From Cliona cf. orientalis (lineage: Eukaryota > Porifera > Demospongiae > Clionaida > Clionaidae): a stretch of DNA of 64,000 nucleotides. The first letter of the stretch is position 1. Every line of letters starts with the position of its first letter. Below are positions 24,443 through 34,850 of the stretch, piece by piece. The stretch covers positions 24,612,058 to 24,676,057 of the forward strand of contig OZ005689.1 of NCBI GenBank assembly GCA_963930775.1. Reading direction: 5' to 3'. The notes beneath the pieces were generated by a model, which was not told where the DNA came from, ran no database searches, and was given only the letters and a program-made list of their open reading frames with translations. The position numbers and the translations under genes were made by a program.

Positions 24443-24703
24443 TCATTATTTTTATTCAAGCTATAATATTATTATACATGTATTGTTGAGTATGGCTGAA
24501 TTCAATGAGAAAAGATATTCTTCCTATAATTTTCATTATTATTGTCAAATCCCCTATTATTCCCCCAGTCAGGTAGTAGGGATTTGATGTACTGAGCTGG
24601 CCCCACCTATGGGAAGTTGACGAGTTAATTAGTCAAATCCCCACCTTGCCCCCTATAGTGCCCGGGAGGGGGGTAGTGGGGCATTACGTTGATAGGTGCA
24701 TTA

Positions 24704-25173
24704 GTTGAGGCGTTTTGGCAACGTAAACAGCGGTCTAAAGTTGTTCTCTGCTACGAGAAAAGATCGCAGGATATATATAAGGAGCTTCTGGGACTCATCG
24801 ATTGTGGTAGAAGCACGAGAGGGAGCTAAAGGATGATCGGTAAGTCGAAGTGTTGTGAGTGATAGAAGCGAGCGTGTATGTTAGATATTTATGAGCTTTC
24901 CAAGCGTATAGCTTGCAGCTATGCATTCTCAGATGCCTATAACATTATTGTTGGTGCCCTGAGAATGACTAGCTGCGATCGATACGCCTGGGAAGACGAC
25001 ACTAAACTTACTTACAAGCTTGTATGTAGGTCGGGACGTTACCCGTTTTAGTCACTCACTTGATTGATGTGTGAGAGCTAGTCAGTGTGCTCTCCTGTAG
25101 AGAGCGGCTTTGTAATCATACAGGGTACAAACAAATGCATGAACAGCAACTTTGAAAAAAAATAAATAAATAA
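24704..25173. other. no gene seen between elements
   Basis: Unique-looking DNA with a TATATATAAGGAG stretch at about 24770 and ATGATCG/GTAAGT at about 24832, which could be a promoter and first exon of a host gene. This is not supported by any downstream exon. Confidence 0.3.
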
Positions 25174-27693
25174 CTATTGTTCATGCCACAGGCGAAAACA
25201 GTCGCTTCCGTCATCCCGACCAGTGAAACAAAGCTGTGGGTGGCCCTCACATGCTGTGCATATCCACACCGACTCCTTACGACGTGGAGGAGAGCGGACA
25301 TCTCGGCAGTAGACGCAGCGTCTGCTTTTGGAGTGAGATGGTAAGTGGGGTGTTGGTCGGGAACGCTTGCGGGGTCTACCTGGCCTTTGCGGCTCATGTA
25401 GTCACCGATAAGCTGTTTTGCTAACATCATTCGGAATGACTTGTGGTCCATGTCAGCAGTTGTGACGTCATACGAACGGAGTGTGTATGCGTTGGTTATG
25501 GCCACATCAAAAAGAAAACAAAATATGTATTTGTAGTTCTTTCTGTTCTTGAGACGCACGTGGTATGAGCCTCTTAGCTGGTCTCCGAGATCGACACCAC
25601 CCATGTACTTATTGTACAATGCCACACATAAAGGACACTGTACAGCTAACTGTGTGCCGTCCTTTTGTCGTCGGTTGGCAGTCGTGTGCTCTGCAGGGTC
25701 GGCAAGTGTTGAGGCGATGTTGACAAACTTGTTATCTTTCCACGCCGTGGCCACAAGGTTCCCGCACTGGCGAAAGACAGACTCACCACGACTGTGCTTC
25801 TTTGTCTCTTCACTAATTTCTGCTGGGTACTGTTTCCTGTTTGTACGAATGGTACCACAGGCGTACGTACCATTGTTGAGAAGTGTGGACAAGAGATTCA
25901 CAGAAGTGAAGTAGTTGTCAAAGAACAACTGATGATGACGTCCCATGATGGATTCAGACGTGAGAACAACTTTCTCCCCAAGTGCTGTTTCTCTTCCTGC
26001 TGTGGCTCCAGTGTAAACATTGAAGTCACACATGTACCCGTTAGTTGCATCAGCCATGGCCCACACCTTGAAACCACGCTTCACAGGTTTGAGAGGCAAG
26101 TATTGCTTCATTGACGAACGACCCTTGAATGGTATCATTGCCTCGTCAATACTGACCTCACAGTGTGGGTAGTACACGGACTTGAACTTGTCTTTGAGGT
26201 GATTGATTACAGGATCCACTTTCTGTAGCCGGGAGTAGCCTTCCTCTCCTCTTGACGGGAGCGAGTCATTGTCCGTGAAGTGAAGGTAGCGGGTAATCTG
26301 CTCAAACCTGTCTCGAGAAATCCGATCAGCAATCGGTGCATAGTGGAGGTACTCGTTTGTGGACCAGTAGTCACGAATCTTGGGTAGTTGGTTGATCCCC
26401 ATGAGAATCATGAACCCCATGTATGCGCGGATTTCAGCAGCGTCAGTTGACCACTCCGTATCAGTGCCTTGAAGGGTCTGTTCTGCGTACCTATTTGTTT
26501 CTTTGACAATAAGGTCCACTAGGGTGTCATCGAAAAATAGGGAGAACAGACCAAGAGGATCACTGGGTAGCTGTACTCGGGGACCAGCTGGCTCGCTACA
26601 TGGGGTCACCACTACAGGGCTTGCATCTGTGGACCAGTCTAAAATACAAATATCTTGTAGTAACCTCATGTACATTTACTGTGATGATAGTTGTTCTTAC
26701 TAATAGTTGCAGGTGCCGACGGCCCATTGTGAGACGATGACTGGGACCCATCACTCTGGCTGTTGTCAGGAGCTATGTATACATTGTGCAAATTGTCGTA
26801 AGTGCAATGCGATATACATCTGTATTATTATTATTACATTTTGCTACTCATGTATGTACGTGAACTCTCACATCCCCCCACACACACACACTCACATGCA
26901 CTCACGCTGATGGTATCCATCACTCTGGCTGTCATCAGGAGCTACAATGTCTTGTATGACCGTCATGGTGTATTTGAATAGTAAGTGCATGTACTGTGAT
27001 TATGTATCTGCATGTCATCAGTAGGCTACATGTACTTGTGTACATGTACTTGAATTCTCTCTTTCTGTCTCTCTCACACACACACACACACACACACTGT
27101 GAGACGATCCATCCCTGGCTGTCGTCAGGAGCTATGGCATTGTATCAGCATTCCAATAGTAAGTGAACGTATTGTATTTATGATGTACACATTATTAGCT
27201 AGGCTACTCTTGTATACGTTTCTCACACATACACACACACATGCAACGTATACATGTCATGCACACATGTCCACGGTTTGTGTAAATGTCATCCATACGT
27301 GCCTTGCCTTCGTGAACATGCCTAGACTATTATCAATAGTTTTGTATGGTGTTTATAGCATTGCATTTGTAGAGGCAGCTGCTCACAGGGGGGAGAGGAG
27401 TGACTGGCCTGGCCAGGAGATGATGGGTCACATGTCGAGAGAGGTTGATCCAAGTCCATATCATCTAGTTTTGCATAAAATAGTGTGCATTTTTAGCTTT
27501 CATTATTGAAATTTTATAATAATTATTATTGTGATGGTGTTATAATACCTTCATCTGAGCTAGCTGAATAATAGCTAGGATCTTCATCCATGCCCAAGTC
27601 ATCATCACTACCTTCTGCTGCCCACTCATCATCACTGAGATAGTGGAGAACTTGATTGAGGAGGTCAACTCGTGGTCTCTTGGCCATGCTCAT
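25174..27693 (-). pseudogene. piggyBac transposase (PGBD-like), three exons, C-terminal frameshift
   Basis: Exon one 27693-27549 (acidic N-terminus, SDDEWAAEGSDDD), exon two 26772-26701, exon three from 26638; the phases agree. The DDE_Tnp_1_7 core is complete: VSIDEAMIPFKGRSS, LFFDNYFTSVN and MGGVDLGDQL supply the three expected aspartates. Near 25335 the frame shifts just before the C-terminal cysteine-rich finger (RRCVYCRD...CTACEGH...C), which then runs in another frame to TAG at 25174. The loss of the finger in frame is the only clear defect. The right element end is CCCTTTAGGG beside TTAA at 27937-27940. I could not find the left end. Confidence 0.85.
26701..27160 (-). repeat. exon-containing tandem triplication within the piggyBac gene
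   Basis: The segment around exon two (CTGGCTGTNGTCAGGAGCTA on the plus strand) recurs near 26743, 26925 and 27115, each followed by a donor-like AGTAAGTG-type context. Between the copies lie (CA)n microsatellites (about 26877-26890, 27076-27098). Only the 26701-26772 copy keeps both splice sites and the right phase. Confidence 0.65.
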
Positions 27694-27936
27694 TGAGGCC
27701 ACTCAAAACGCTAACCACAGAGTACTTGGATGGTGGTCTGCAGCTGTGAATATGCCGCTCGCACCTCGATGACATCATCCGCCATAGATCGCATCGCGAA
27801 TTGTGTGGGTGCTAAGTAGCGCGGTGGGCGTAGCTACTCAATAACCGGTAAGGGGCACGTTCATTGTAAGTGTGCGGATATATCCGCCTATCGTCGTACG
27901 GCGTGCGCGGATGTATCCGCATTCAGCCCTAAAGGG

Positions 27937-28076
27937 TTAAGGCATACCAAAGTGCGTGGGTGGGTGTATCACCAAATTGCCTCTAAAACGCTCATATAAT
28001 TCTACTTTAGGCACTTACCCTTCGCTGAGCATTTTTAGGCGGTCAGTTTCATATCTCCAGCAGGGTGCCAGTTTAA
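27937..28076 (+). repeat. left half of host repeat interrupted by piggyBac
   Basis: From TTAAGG through GCGTGGGTGG..., CAAATTGCC and CTTACCCTT(C/T)GCTGAGCATTTTTAG it matches 63757-63913. The match ends at the TTAA of the next element. The right half is at 41225-41330. Confidence 0.75.
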
Positions 28077-28302
28077 CACTTAGCGGACGAATGTCACGAA
28101 TTCGTGACGCGCGTGCGCTTGCGCGCAGACGATTGTCACGCATGCGTGACATGCATATATGTATCATACAGAAGATTGTCACGCATGCGTGACATCCAAG
28201 GTGACCGCCCCCTTCATGAATTTCGTTACTTAGACGCGCGGATTTCAACGTGATTTACACCTGCGATCGACGGTGATCTCACATACGAAGGCTTCGAAGA
28301 CC

Positions 28303-29136
28303 ATGGCAAGGCTGTTTGATGCTGACCAGGTAGCTGACTGTTTGTCAGACTTTGATACTGAAGCTGAAAGTGAAGATAGTATGTACAATGAATCAGAGAG
28401 TGACAACAGCAATAGTAGTGAGGATGATGCTAGCCTAGATGACAGTGATGCTACAGCTAGTGATAGTGACTCCTCTTCAAGCCTTGGAGGAGCCTCTGGG
28501 GATGACAGGGATGGCTCCAGAGACAATGTGAGCACCAATGGGCGTGGCAGAGCGAGAAGGAGAGGACGGGGTAGGGGAAGACCAGGAGTGAGAAGAGGGA
28601 GAGGGGGCAGAGGAGCAACTGGCAGACGAGGGAGGGCAGGTACAGGCTCCAGCAGCACCAACCTGTATGTTTGGACAACGGTTGGAGAAGGTATGTATAA
28701 CAAGAAGGCATCAAACTAACCCCCCCCCCCCCGACTAGTTGTACATACATGTAAAAGTAGACCACCACTCAACTTTACATACAATTGTGTATAATCTTTG
28801 CTCATTCTACTTGTACATGCTCATACATGTGCCTACAAACCCTTTCTTCATTTTGCCTGTGTACGTACGCACTGATTTATTCCAAACGTGCATGTTTAGA
28901 ATCACCAGAGCATAGAAAACAGGTTCACGTAGTATGTGTATGTACATGCAAAAGTAGAATGAATAATCTCCAGATAAAAATCACCTAGACTTACATGCAT
29001 GTACATGTACATGTACATGTACATAAAATTGGCTAGCCATCAACTAACCTGTATGATTCTTTGTATGTAGATGACACTGCTCCAGCCGCCCAGCCATTCA
29101 CAGAGCAACCAGGGCCCAAGGTACCAACAGGGTGGT
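28303..29136 (+). pseudogene. piggyBac transposase, 5' part (exons 1 and 2), interrupted
   Basis: Exon one 28303-28690 starts MARLFDADQVADCLSDFDTE and is acidic/serine-rich, then changes to an Arg-Gly-rich segment. Its donor GAAG/GTATGT leaves phase 1. Exon two starts at 29071 after TTGTATGTAG and reads DTAPAAQPFTEQPGPKVPTG before it meets the TIR of the inserted element at 29137. The rest of the coding sequence resumes at 39178. The acidic N-terminus followed by a basic patch fits PGBD proteins. Confidence 0.8.
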
Positions 29137-29159
29137 CCAGGATTGCCATAAACTGTCAA

Positions 29160-29425
29160 AGTTGTACTGAGTATATCCCAGGAATCAAGGATACCCTTAG
29201 GCCTTCCTATATGTCCCGTGTTCAACTAGTTAAGTGTTGATGTCAGTATCATAAGAGTAAGAGTACTTAGTATATCCCAGGAATCAAGGATACCCTCAGG
29301 CCTTCCTCTATGTCCCGTGTTCAACTACTTGAGTGTTGATGTCAGTATCATAAGAGTAAGAGTACTTAGTATATCCCAGGAATCAAGGATACCCTTAGGC
29401 CTTCCTATACGTCCCACTACTTGAG
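29160..29425. repeat. subterminal tandem repeat, ~100 bp unit
   Basis: Three copies of AGTATATCCCAGGAATCAAGG...GTGTTGATGTCAGTATCA next to the left TIR. Confidence 0.75.
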
Positions 29426-29539
29426 TGTTGATGTCAGTATCAGAAGAGTAAGAGTGATGTCAGTGGAATGCCTTGATGGGATGATTTGGGGGGGGATCTC
29501 TTGTGGACAAAAGATAGTAACTCTAAGGAGGCAGAATTC

Positions 29540-30085
29540 AAGGTCCGAGTTGACCCCTCTGTCCTGTCAACCGGCTACCAGGGCTGTTCGCTGCCGGCAT
29601 GCATCACTGCTGTGAGTCCCAGGTCCGAGTTGGCCCTTCTGTCCCGGACAACCCGGGACAGTCCCGGGTTGTCCTGCTGCCGGCATGCATCACTGCTGTG
29701 AGTCCTAGGTCCGAGTTGGCCCTTCTGTCCCGGACAACCCGGGACAGTCCCGGGTTGTCCTGCTGCCGGCATGCATCACTGCTGTGAGTCCCAGGTCCGA
29801 GTTGGCCCTTCTGTCCCGGACAACCCGGGACAGTCCCGGGTTGTCCTGCTGCCGGCATGCATCTCTGCTGTGAGTCCCAGGTCCGAGTTGGCCCTTCTGT
29901 CCCGGACAACCCGGGACAGTCCCGGGTTGTCCTGCTGCCGGCATGCATCACTGCTGTGAGTCCCAGGTCCGAGTTGGCCCTTCTGTCCCGGACAACCCGG
30001 GACAGTCCCGGGTTGTCCTGCTGCCGGCATGCATCACTGTTGTGAGTCCCACGTCCGAGTTGTCCTTTCTGTCCCGGACAACCCT
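29540..30085. repeat. 86-bp minisatellite with palindromic core
   Basis: Six copies spaced exactly 86 bp (GCATGCATCACTGCTGTGAG at 29597, 29683, 29769 and so on). Each carries ACAACCCGGGAC-A-GTCCCGGGTTGT, an almost perfect hairpin. The copies are nearly identical, so amplification is recent. Open frames on both strands here follow from the repeat. Confidence 0.92.
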
Positions 30086-30367
30086 TGTTCCGCTGCCATC
30101 CTGTACTAGTGATTATGAATATTAATGTATAACAGGAAAAAAAAATTTGTGATCAACAGTAATAATCACGAAGGTAATGTCAAATCAAAATATCAGATCA
30201 TCAGTGACTGAAGTATGATGATTACATGAGGAGGTGAAGTACGATGAGTGAGTGATGAGGGAGAAATGTAGCTATGATGAGTATATGATGAGTAAGTATG
30301 ATGAGTACGTGAGTAAGTGAACAACAATGACTTCGTGAGTGATTAAAGAATACAATACAGTACTGAG

Positions 30368-33300
30368 TTAGCACTCCATCACTGGCTGTTTCCTTGGACT
30401 TGTCCTCCGAGGGGAAGCAGTGGGATGGTCAGGACTTGTTCTCGGTATTTTGGTAGGGGTTCTATGCTCAGAAGTGCTGGCTGGTCTTTTCATATTGACA
30501 GGAGAACTTCTGCATACCAAAACATGTTCAATCAATACCATCCCAAAACGGCAATCCTGTATGGTATTGTCTAATTTGACTTACGGTTTAATTTCCTTTT
30601 GGGCAAGAGTTTTGCTGTACTGGATCAGTGACATGTTATACTTGTTCAGCTTCCTTGAAAGCTCCAACTTTTGCTCCGTAACGGATGGTATTCCTACCTT
30701 TTCAAATTCATACTGCTGCAAGTGAATCACATTTTAAGTACTGTCAATGAAGCGAGGGTGGGTATCAACATAATAATTATTATTTTCCTGAGATAGCTAT
30801 GTTTGTTTTTAGTTGCTAATGGCCCTACATGCACTTGTACATGCATTCTCTCCCTAGGCCTATGAAGTACTTACACGCACTTCTAAACATGGAAAACTTA
30901 CAATAGATGTTCCTTTCGTACACCCCACTTCCATCACTTTCCCAAGACCTTCAGTTTCGAGCTGATAGAATGCCCTTATGGCGCCATCTTTGTTACCTCG
31001 CTTTCTAAATTTTTTCTGTGCAAGCAATGGAGATAAGTATAGGATTTTCCCGGGCAGATGTAAGCAGAACGCAGCTGTAGCATCGTCATCACTCAGATTT
31101 TCTGTCATACCATCACCTATAAACAAAAGCAGTTTATTCAGTTCGTAAGTCAACATTTAGTATTAAATTTTAAACTAATCACATAAACGTTTGCGATCAG
31201 CTTGCTAAAATCCAACACCCATGTAACTGCTGCAAGAGTAGTTCAAACAATATTATGTGCAAGGCCGTCCACGAGAAAACCAAGCACATTGTGCAATGAA
31301 AATCACCAAGGGTGCAATGCCTCAATGCATGACTAAAGAACTAAAGAAAAAAGTTAAAAAACGAGGCAACAAAGATGGCACCATAAGGGCAATTATGTAC
31401 TGTATGGGTGTGATACAATAAACTTTACTTATTGTGTTGTTATGTTGAGTTGCTTTTGTGTTGCGTTTTGTAATAGGCTAGGAACAGCTGGTTAGGATTA
31501 GTGTTTTCATGTGTATGGCTATGTGTTAATAGGTGTTAATTGGGGCGAGCCTGAGCGAGCCCCACATAAACGGTACAGCTGTGCGCGAATCCTATATATA
31601 TATTATTATGGTACGTCCGTCACACGAAATTTATGGTGGATGCATATGGCTCTATGGACATAACCGCGAAGTATTCTTGTGCGCATTCTCATGCCTGGGC
31701 GACCAGCCACTCTAATTTAACGAACTCTAAATTTACACTCGTGTAGCAGTCGCGATGAGGAGGAAAGAGAAAGCGAGAGAGAAAGAAACTACGCAAGGGC
31801 AGCGAGACGTGCAGCTCCAGTCCATAGGCATAGTTGTACAGAGGCAACACTGCACGAAGGCGTTATCCTGAGTACAGAGTGAGGCTAGGCTATACCTAAG
31901 GCCGGCACATGAGCTCGTGATAGACAGGTCTGTCTCTCTCACGTCAGGATCAGCTAAAGAAAGGGAGGCTGGGCTAACTAATTGACTTCGTTTGTGAAAG
32001 TACAGAAAGTATAAGCTAAATCTTTACTCAGCAGGCAAACTGCGCGATGACGCTGTGAGCTCGGCTCCAACACTGAACGAAGGCATTATTCTGAGTAGAG
32101 AGTAAGGCTAGGCTATACCTAAGGCACATGAGCTTGTGATAGACAGGCCACGGGGCCTGTCCCTCTTAATACGACTTCATGTCAGAGTCAGCTAAAGAAA
32201 GGGAGGCCAGGCTAGCTAGTTGGCTTCGTTTGCGAAAAGCTAAAGCTATCCAAGGTCGGCAAACTCTGCGATGATGCTGTGAGCTCAGGCTCGCCCCAAA
32301 CAGGCCCTGCATGTCACTAGTATTATTTATGTTTGAGTTTTGTGACACTGAGGATAGAAGGACCTTTTGTTCAAAGGGGGGCCCCAGAGCCTCGCTCTAG
32401 CTAGTTAATAATCTTGGTTTTGTTATACTTGAATAATCTTTGTACTTTCTTTGTTAGTATTCTATATAAGCCAGCATTTTTAGTTGCATTGTGTCTACCG
32501 TTCAATCTCAAAAAAAAATTTAAGAAGAAACCACAAATACTTCCTGTTTGCATCACAATTGGGCTTGGGCTATTTGTGCATCATTAATCGATGGAAAATG
32601 TAGCACGATGCAAGCTTAGTGGTGGAACATATCACATGAACTATAGATCTCAACAATCATGCAGATGTGCATACATCTGTACATTTCATTAAAACATACC
32701 AGAACTACATCTCTGCAACGCTTCCTCAATGCTTCCTTTGCCTGCAATCACGGACGTCTGCTGGCAGGACACCTTGGCGAAGTTGATTGCAGCAGCAATT
32801 GAATCTTCACTCACAACATCTGGGACATCACCATCCTTGCCAAGATGAAAAAGCACATGGAGCACAGGAGCAATCCGTAACACTTGGCTTCGGCTTTTGC
32901 TGAGCATACCTGTATAAATCAAGTGACAATAGAACTCCCAACTAAGGTGTCAAGTGATGTAAATGTATAGTAGCTCAATATACATGTGTACATGTACTTG
33001 CACAACTTATACATGCACTTGCCTGCCATCAACTCATCCATCCCTGCAAGCGTTCTGAGTCCTTCCTGAACATGGTCATAATACTCCCCAAAAGCTGTGC
33101 TATCCCTAGCAATCCTGAATATCTTGACAGGTAGTGAGGTCTGGGTCGATGGACATGACTTCCACTGATCAGCAAGTAGTTTAGCTACACGTATATAGAC
33201 ACAGAAATAAAAAGACATGGAACACATTTCATGTATAAAGCAGTTGCTTTTACCGATATCACGCTGAAAGCTTTTATCCACTTCTTTGAGAGACGAAAAC

Positions 33301-34574
33301 TTTCCAAATAGGGGAGACGGAAAAAGCCACAAGAATCGGTGGGATAAACCCTTCTCGGCGTTGCTAGGCAACTCGATTAGTGATCTTGCTACACCAGGCT
33401 GTGTAAAACCTCCAACTGTTAGCCTCGTAAAAGGCATGGCAAAATTGGTGTCACCCGTCACTGGATTAAGATAAAAGAAAGTTGGTATTTATGTACATGT
33501 ACAGTAAGCCGAGAATCAGATATAAAGTACATGTTCACATTGCATTCAAAGACATCATGCAGGTACACAAGCAATAGTTGTACTATGGTTTTCTAGGGTG
33601 TATGGATATTGTACCCTGAGTGTGTTATAATGGTATTCCAAGGGCGAACTATATCACCCATGTGACATGGGATTTATCACATACTAGTTGCCATAGTAAC
33701 ATAGTATATAGTCTAATACACCCTAGGGTGTATGAGACTACATGGGTTTTGTACTAGCTGTTTTTCCTTTGAAGTATGGCTTTATCATAGTACAAGGGTT
33801 TTTGACTAGCTGTTTTTCCTTTGAATTAAGTATGGCTTCATCATAGTACAAATCCTAATACTCTAACAATAAAGCAGGAAATAAGCAGGTTACTGACGAA
33901 TTATATATATACCTGTGTCTCGTCGCCAAGGATGGCCGTTGAATAGCTGTAGAAAGAGCGAAAATTCATGCGAGTCGCTGAGTCCCCTTCCACGGTAGAG
34001 GTTGATTTGGGTCAGAAATGAAGCCAGTTCATCGTTGAGCCCTAACAACCTTGCAGAATTTTGACTCATTAACACCCCCATCTTCTCAAATGTAGCATCA
34101 TCAATAGCCCACACTGGGTCGTTCTCATCTTGCTTGCAAAGCTCTCTGATGTACTGAAGGAGACTGTACAGATGCTTGAATAACGTCGATTTTCCACTCC
34201 CTGTCGGCATGCACACTGTCATCCACAGCAGGACAGGTTCGCACCAATCGGTTTCAGGCACTTGAACAGAAGCTGGTGACAATACAAAGCTCCCCAGTAT
34301 CAGGTAGCCACTGAGCACAGCAGTAGGTGGGAGGTTTAGGGCAGTGCCTATCTTGTGAAAACCCTGTACAATGTTTACAGCACGGGAATAGCTTTAACTT
34401 TTTTAATGATAAAGACATGGCTAGCTAAGTGATAAAATGTCGCTCATAGCTAAAATTAATTTCATGACTCACCTCTTTCAAAGCAGGCGGATACAAACTC
34501 CAGTCTATATCAGTTTCCCAGGCCTTCTCTAAGCGCAGCCGAGTTTCTTTTAGCTTCGCCCACGATTCTGCCAT
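30368..34574 (-). CDS. DUF3987-like P-loop protein, 539 residues, eight exons, intact
   Basis: Exons 34574-34473, 34363-33913, 33460-33254, 33184-33023, 32909-32700, 31116-30902, 30715-30585, 30509-30368. All phases agree and the total is 1,620 nt. A P-loop PTGSGKST lies at residues 87-94. It is followed by VWAIDDATFEKMGVLM and a region (ARLLGLNDELASFLTQINLY ... FLQLFNGHPW) that matches my knowledge of DUF3987, a primase/helicase-associated ATPase-like family. The C-terminal 46 residues are Pro/Ser/Thr/Arg-rich with KRPASTS, NLS-like. The intron after exon four starts GCAAGT (GC-AG type). Its first ATG is about 280 bp from the divergent transposase start. The role in transposition is inferred; it could help DNA unwinding or transfer. 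Intactness is striking in an old-looking nest. Confidence 0.75.
31335..31400 (+). repeat. inverted copy of exon six in the adjacent intron
   Basis: The plus strand reads AACGAGGCAACAAAGATGGC and neighbouring bases. The minus-strand exon six (about 30965-31035) reads the same with few changes. A transcript crossing both could fold into a hairpin of about 65 bp. Confidence 0.65.
31540..32299. mobile_element. TIR element, 760 bp, in intron 5 of the DUF3987 gene
   Basis: Ends TTGGGGCGAGCCTGAG and CTCAGGCTCGCCCCAA are perfect inverted repeats of 16 bp. Inside is a direct duplication of about 220 bp (GAGGCTAGGCTATACCTAAGG ... GCTAAAGAAAGGGAGGC at about 31880 and 32103). Non-coding. Confidence 0.8.
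33735..33865. repeat. short tandem duplication in intron 2
   Basis: GACTAGCTGTTTTTCCTTTGAA and TATGGCTT(T/C)ATCATAGTACAA occur twice, about 55 bp apart. Confidence 0.7.
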
Positions 34575-34850
34575 GACTTTGTAGAATAGCGGCTTTTAGG
34601 AGTGCACGCAAGGCGAGTGTACATGAGCGTGAGCGTGGAGCGCGAGCACGTTTTTTTTTTTTCAAGCATGCGCGTGCATGTATAGCCTCGTCCCAGGCCA
34701 CTCCCACTGTTTTCCAGGCCAGGCCACGTGAACGTGTTCAGTGTGTTGGGCGTGGTTTAGTACTCGACGCTAGCTCAGGTGAGTAAACGAGCGCGAGAAC
34801 AGAGACGGTGGTGCGAAAAAAGCTGGAAGTCGAGCAGCACATCCGCGATC
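34575..34850. promoter_or_regulatory. shared divergent promoter region
   Basis: About 276 bp separate the ATG codons of the two divergent genes. The stretch holds CACGTG-containing GCCACGTGAACGTG, GC-rich segments and a poly-T/A run, but no clear TATA box. Joint regulation of the two genes is inferred from this arrangement. Confidence 0.5.

Larger units (their letters stand above)
18401..24700 (+). mobile_element. intact 6.3 kb DNA transposon with TTA target site and PHD-finger transposase
   Basis: Left end TGCACCTATC (18401) and right end GATAGGTGCA (24700) begin inverted repeats that match for about 43 bp, including the G/C-rich block CACTACCCCCCTCCCGGGC. TTA lies immediately outside both ends (18398-18400 and 24701-24703), suggesting a 3-bp target duplication. 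One plus-strand seven-exon gene fills the interior without any stop or frame break. The 3-bp site recalls PIF/Harbinger or Academ, but the protein does not resemble either by eye. Confidence 0.8.

Noticed and set aside
24600..25173. Left end of the 25.2-27.9 kb piggyBac element
   Set aside because: No TTAA followed by a CCCTTTAGGG-like end was found; the end may be deleted, so the element boundary was left open.
28245..28703. 152-codon Leu/Pro/Ser-rich minus ORF
   Set aside because: Antisense of the acidic, glycine-rich first exon of the piggyBac gene.
29540..30085. Regularly spaced repeats resembling a CRISPR array
   Set aside because: The whole 86-bp unit is conserved with no unique spacers; the genome is eukaryotic.
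29599..30125. Overlapping ORFs on both strands repeating HHCCESQVRVGPSVP or MPAAGQPGTVPGC motifs
   Set aside because: They are produced by the 86-bp minisatellite, which is open in several frames; no splice or start context.
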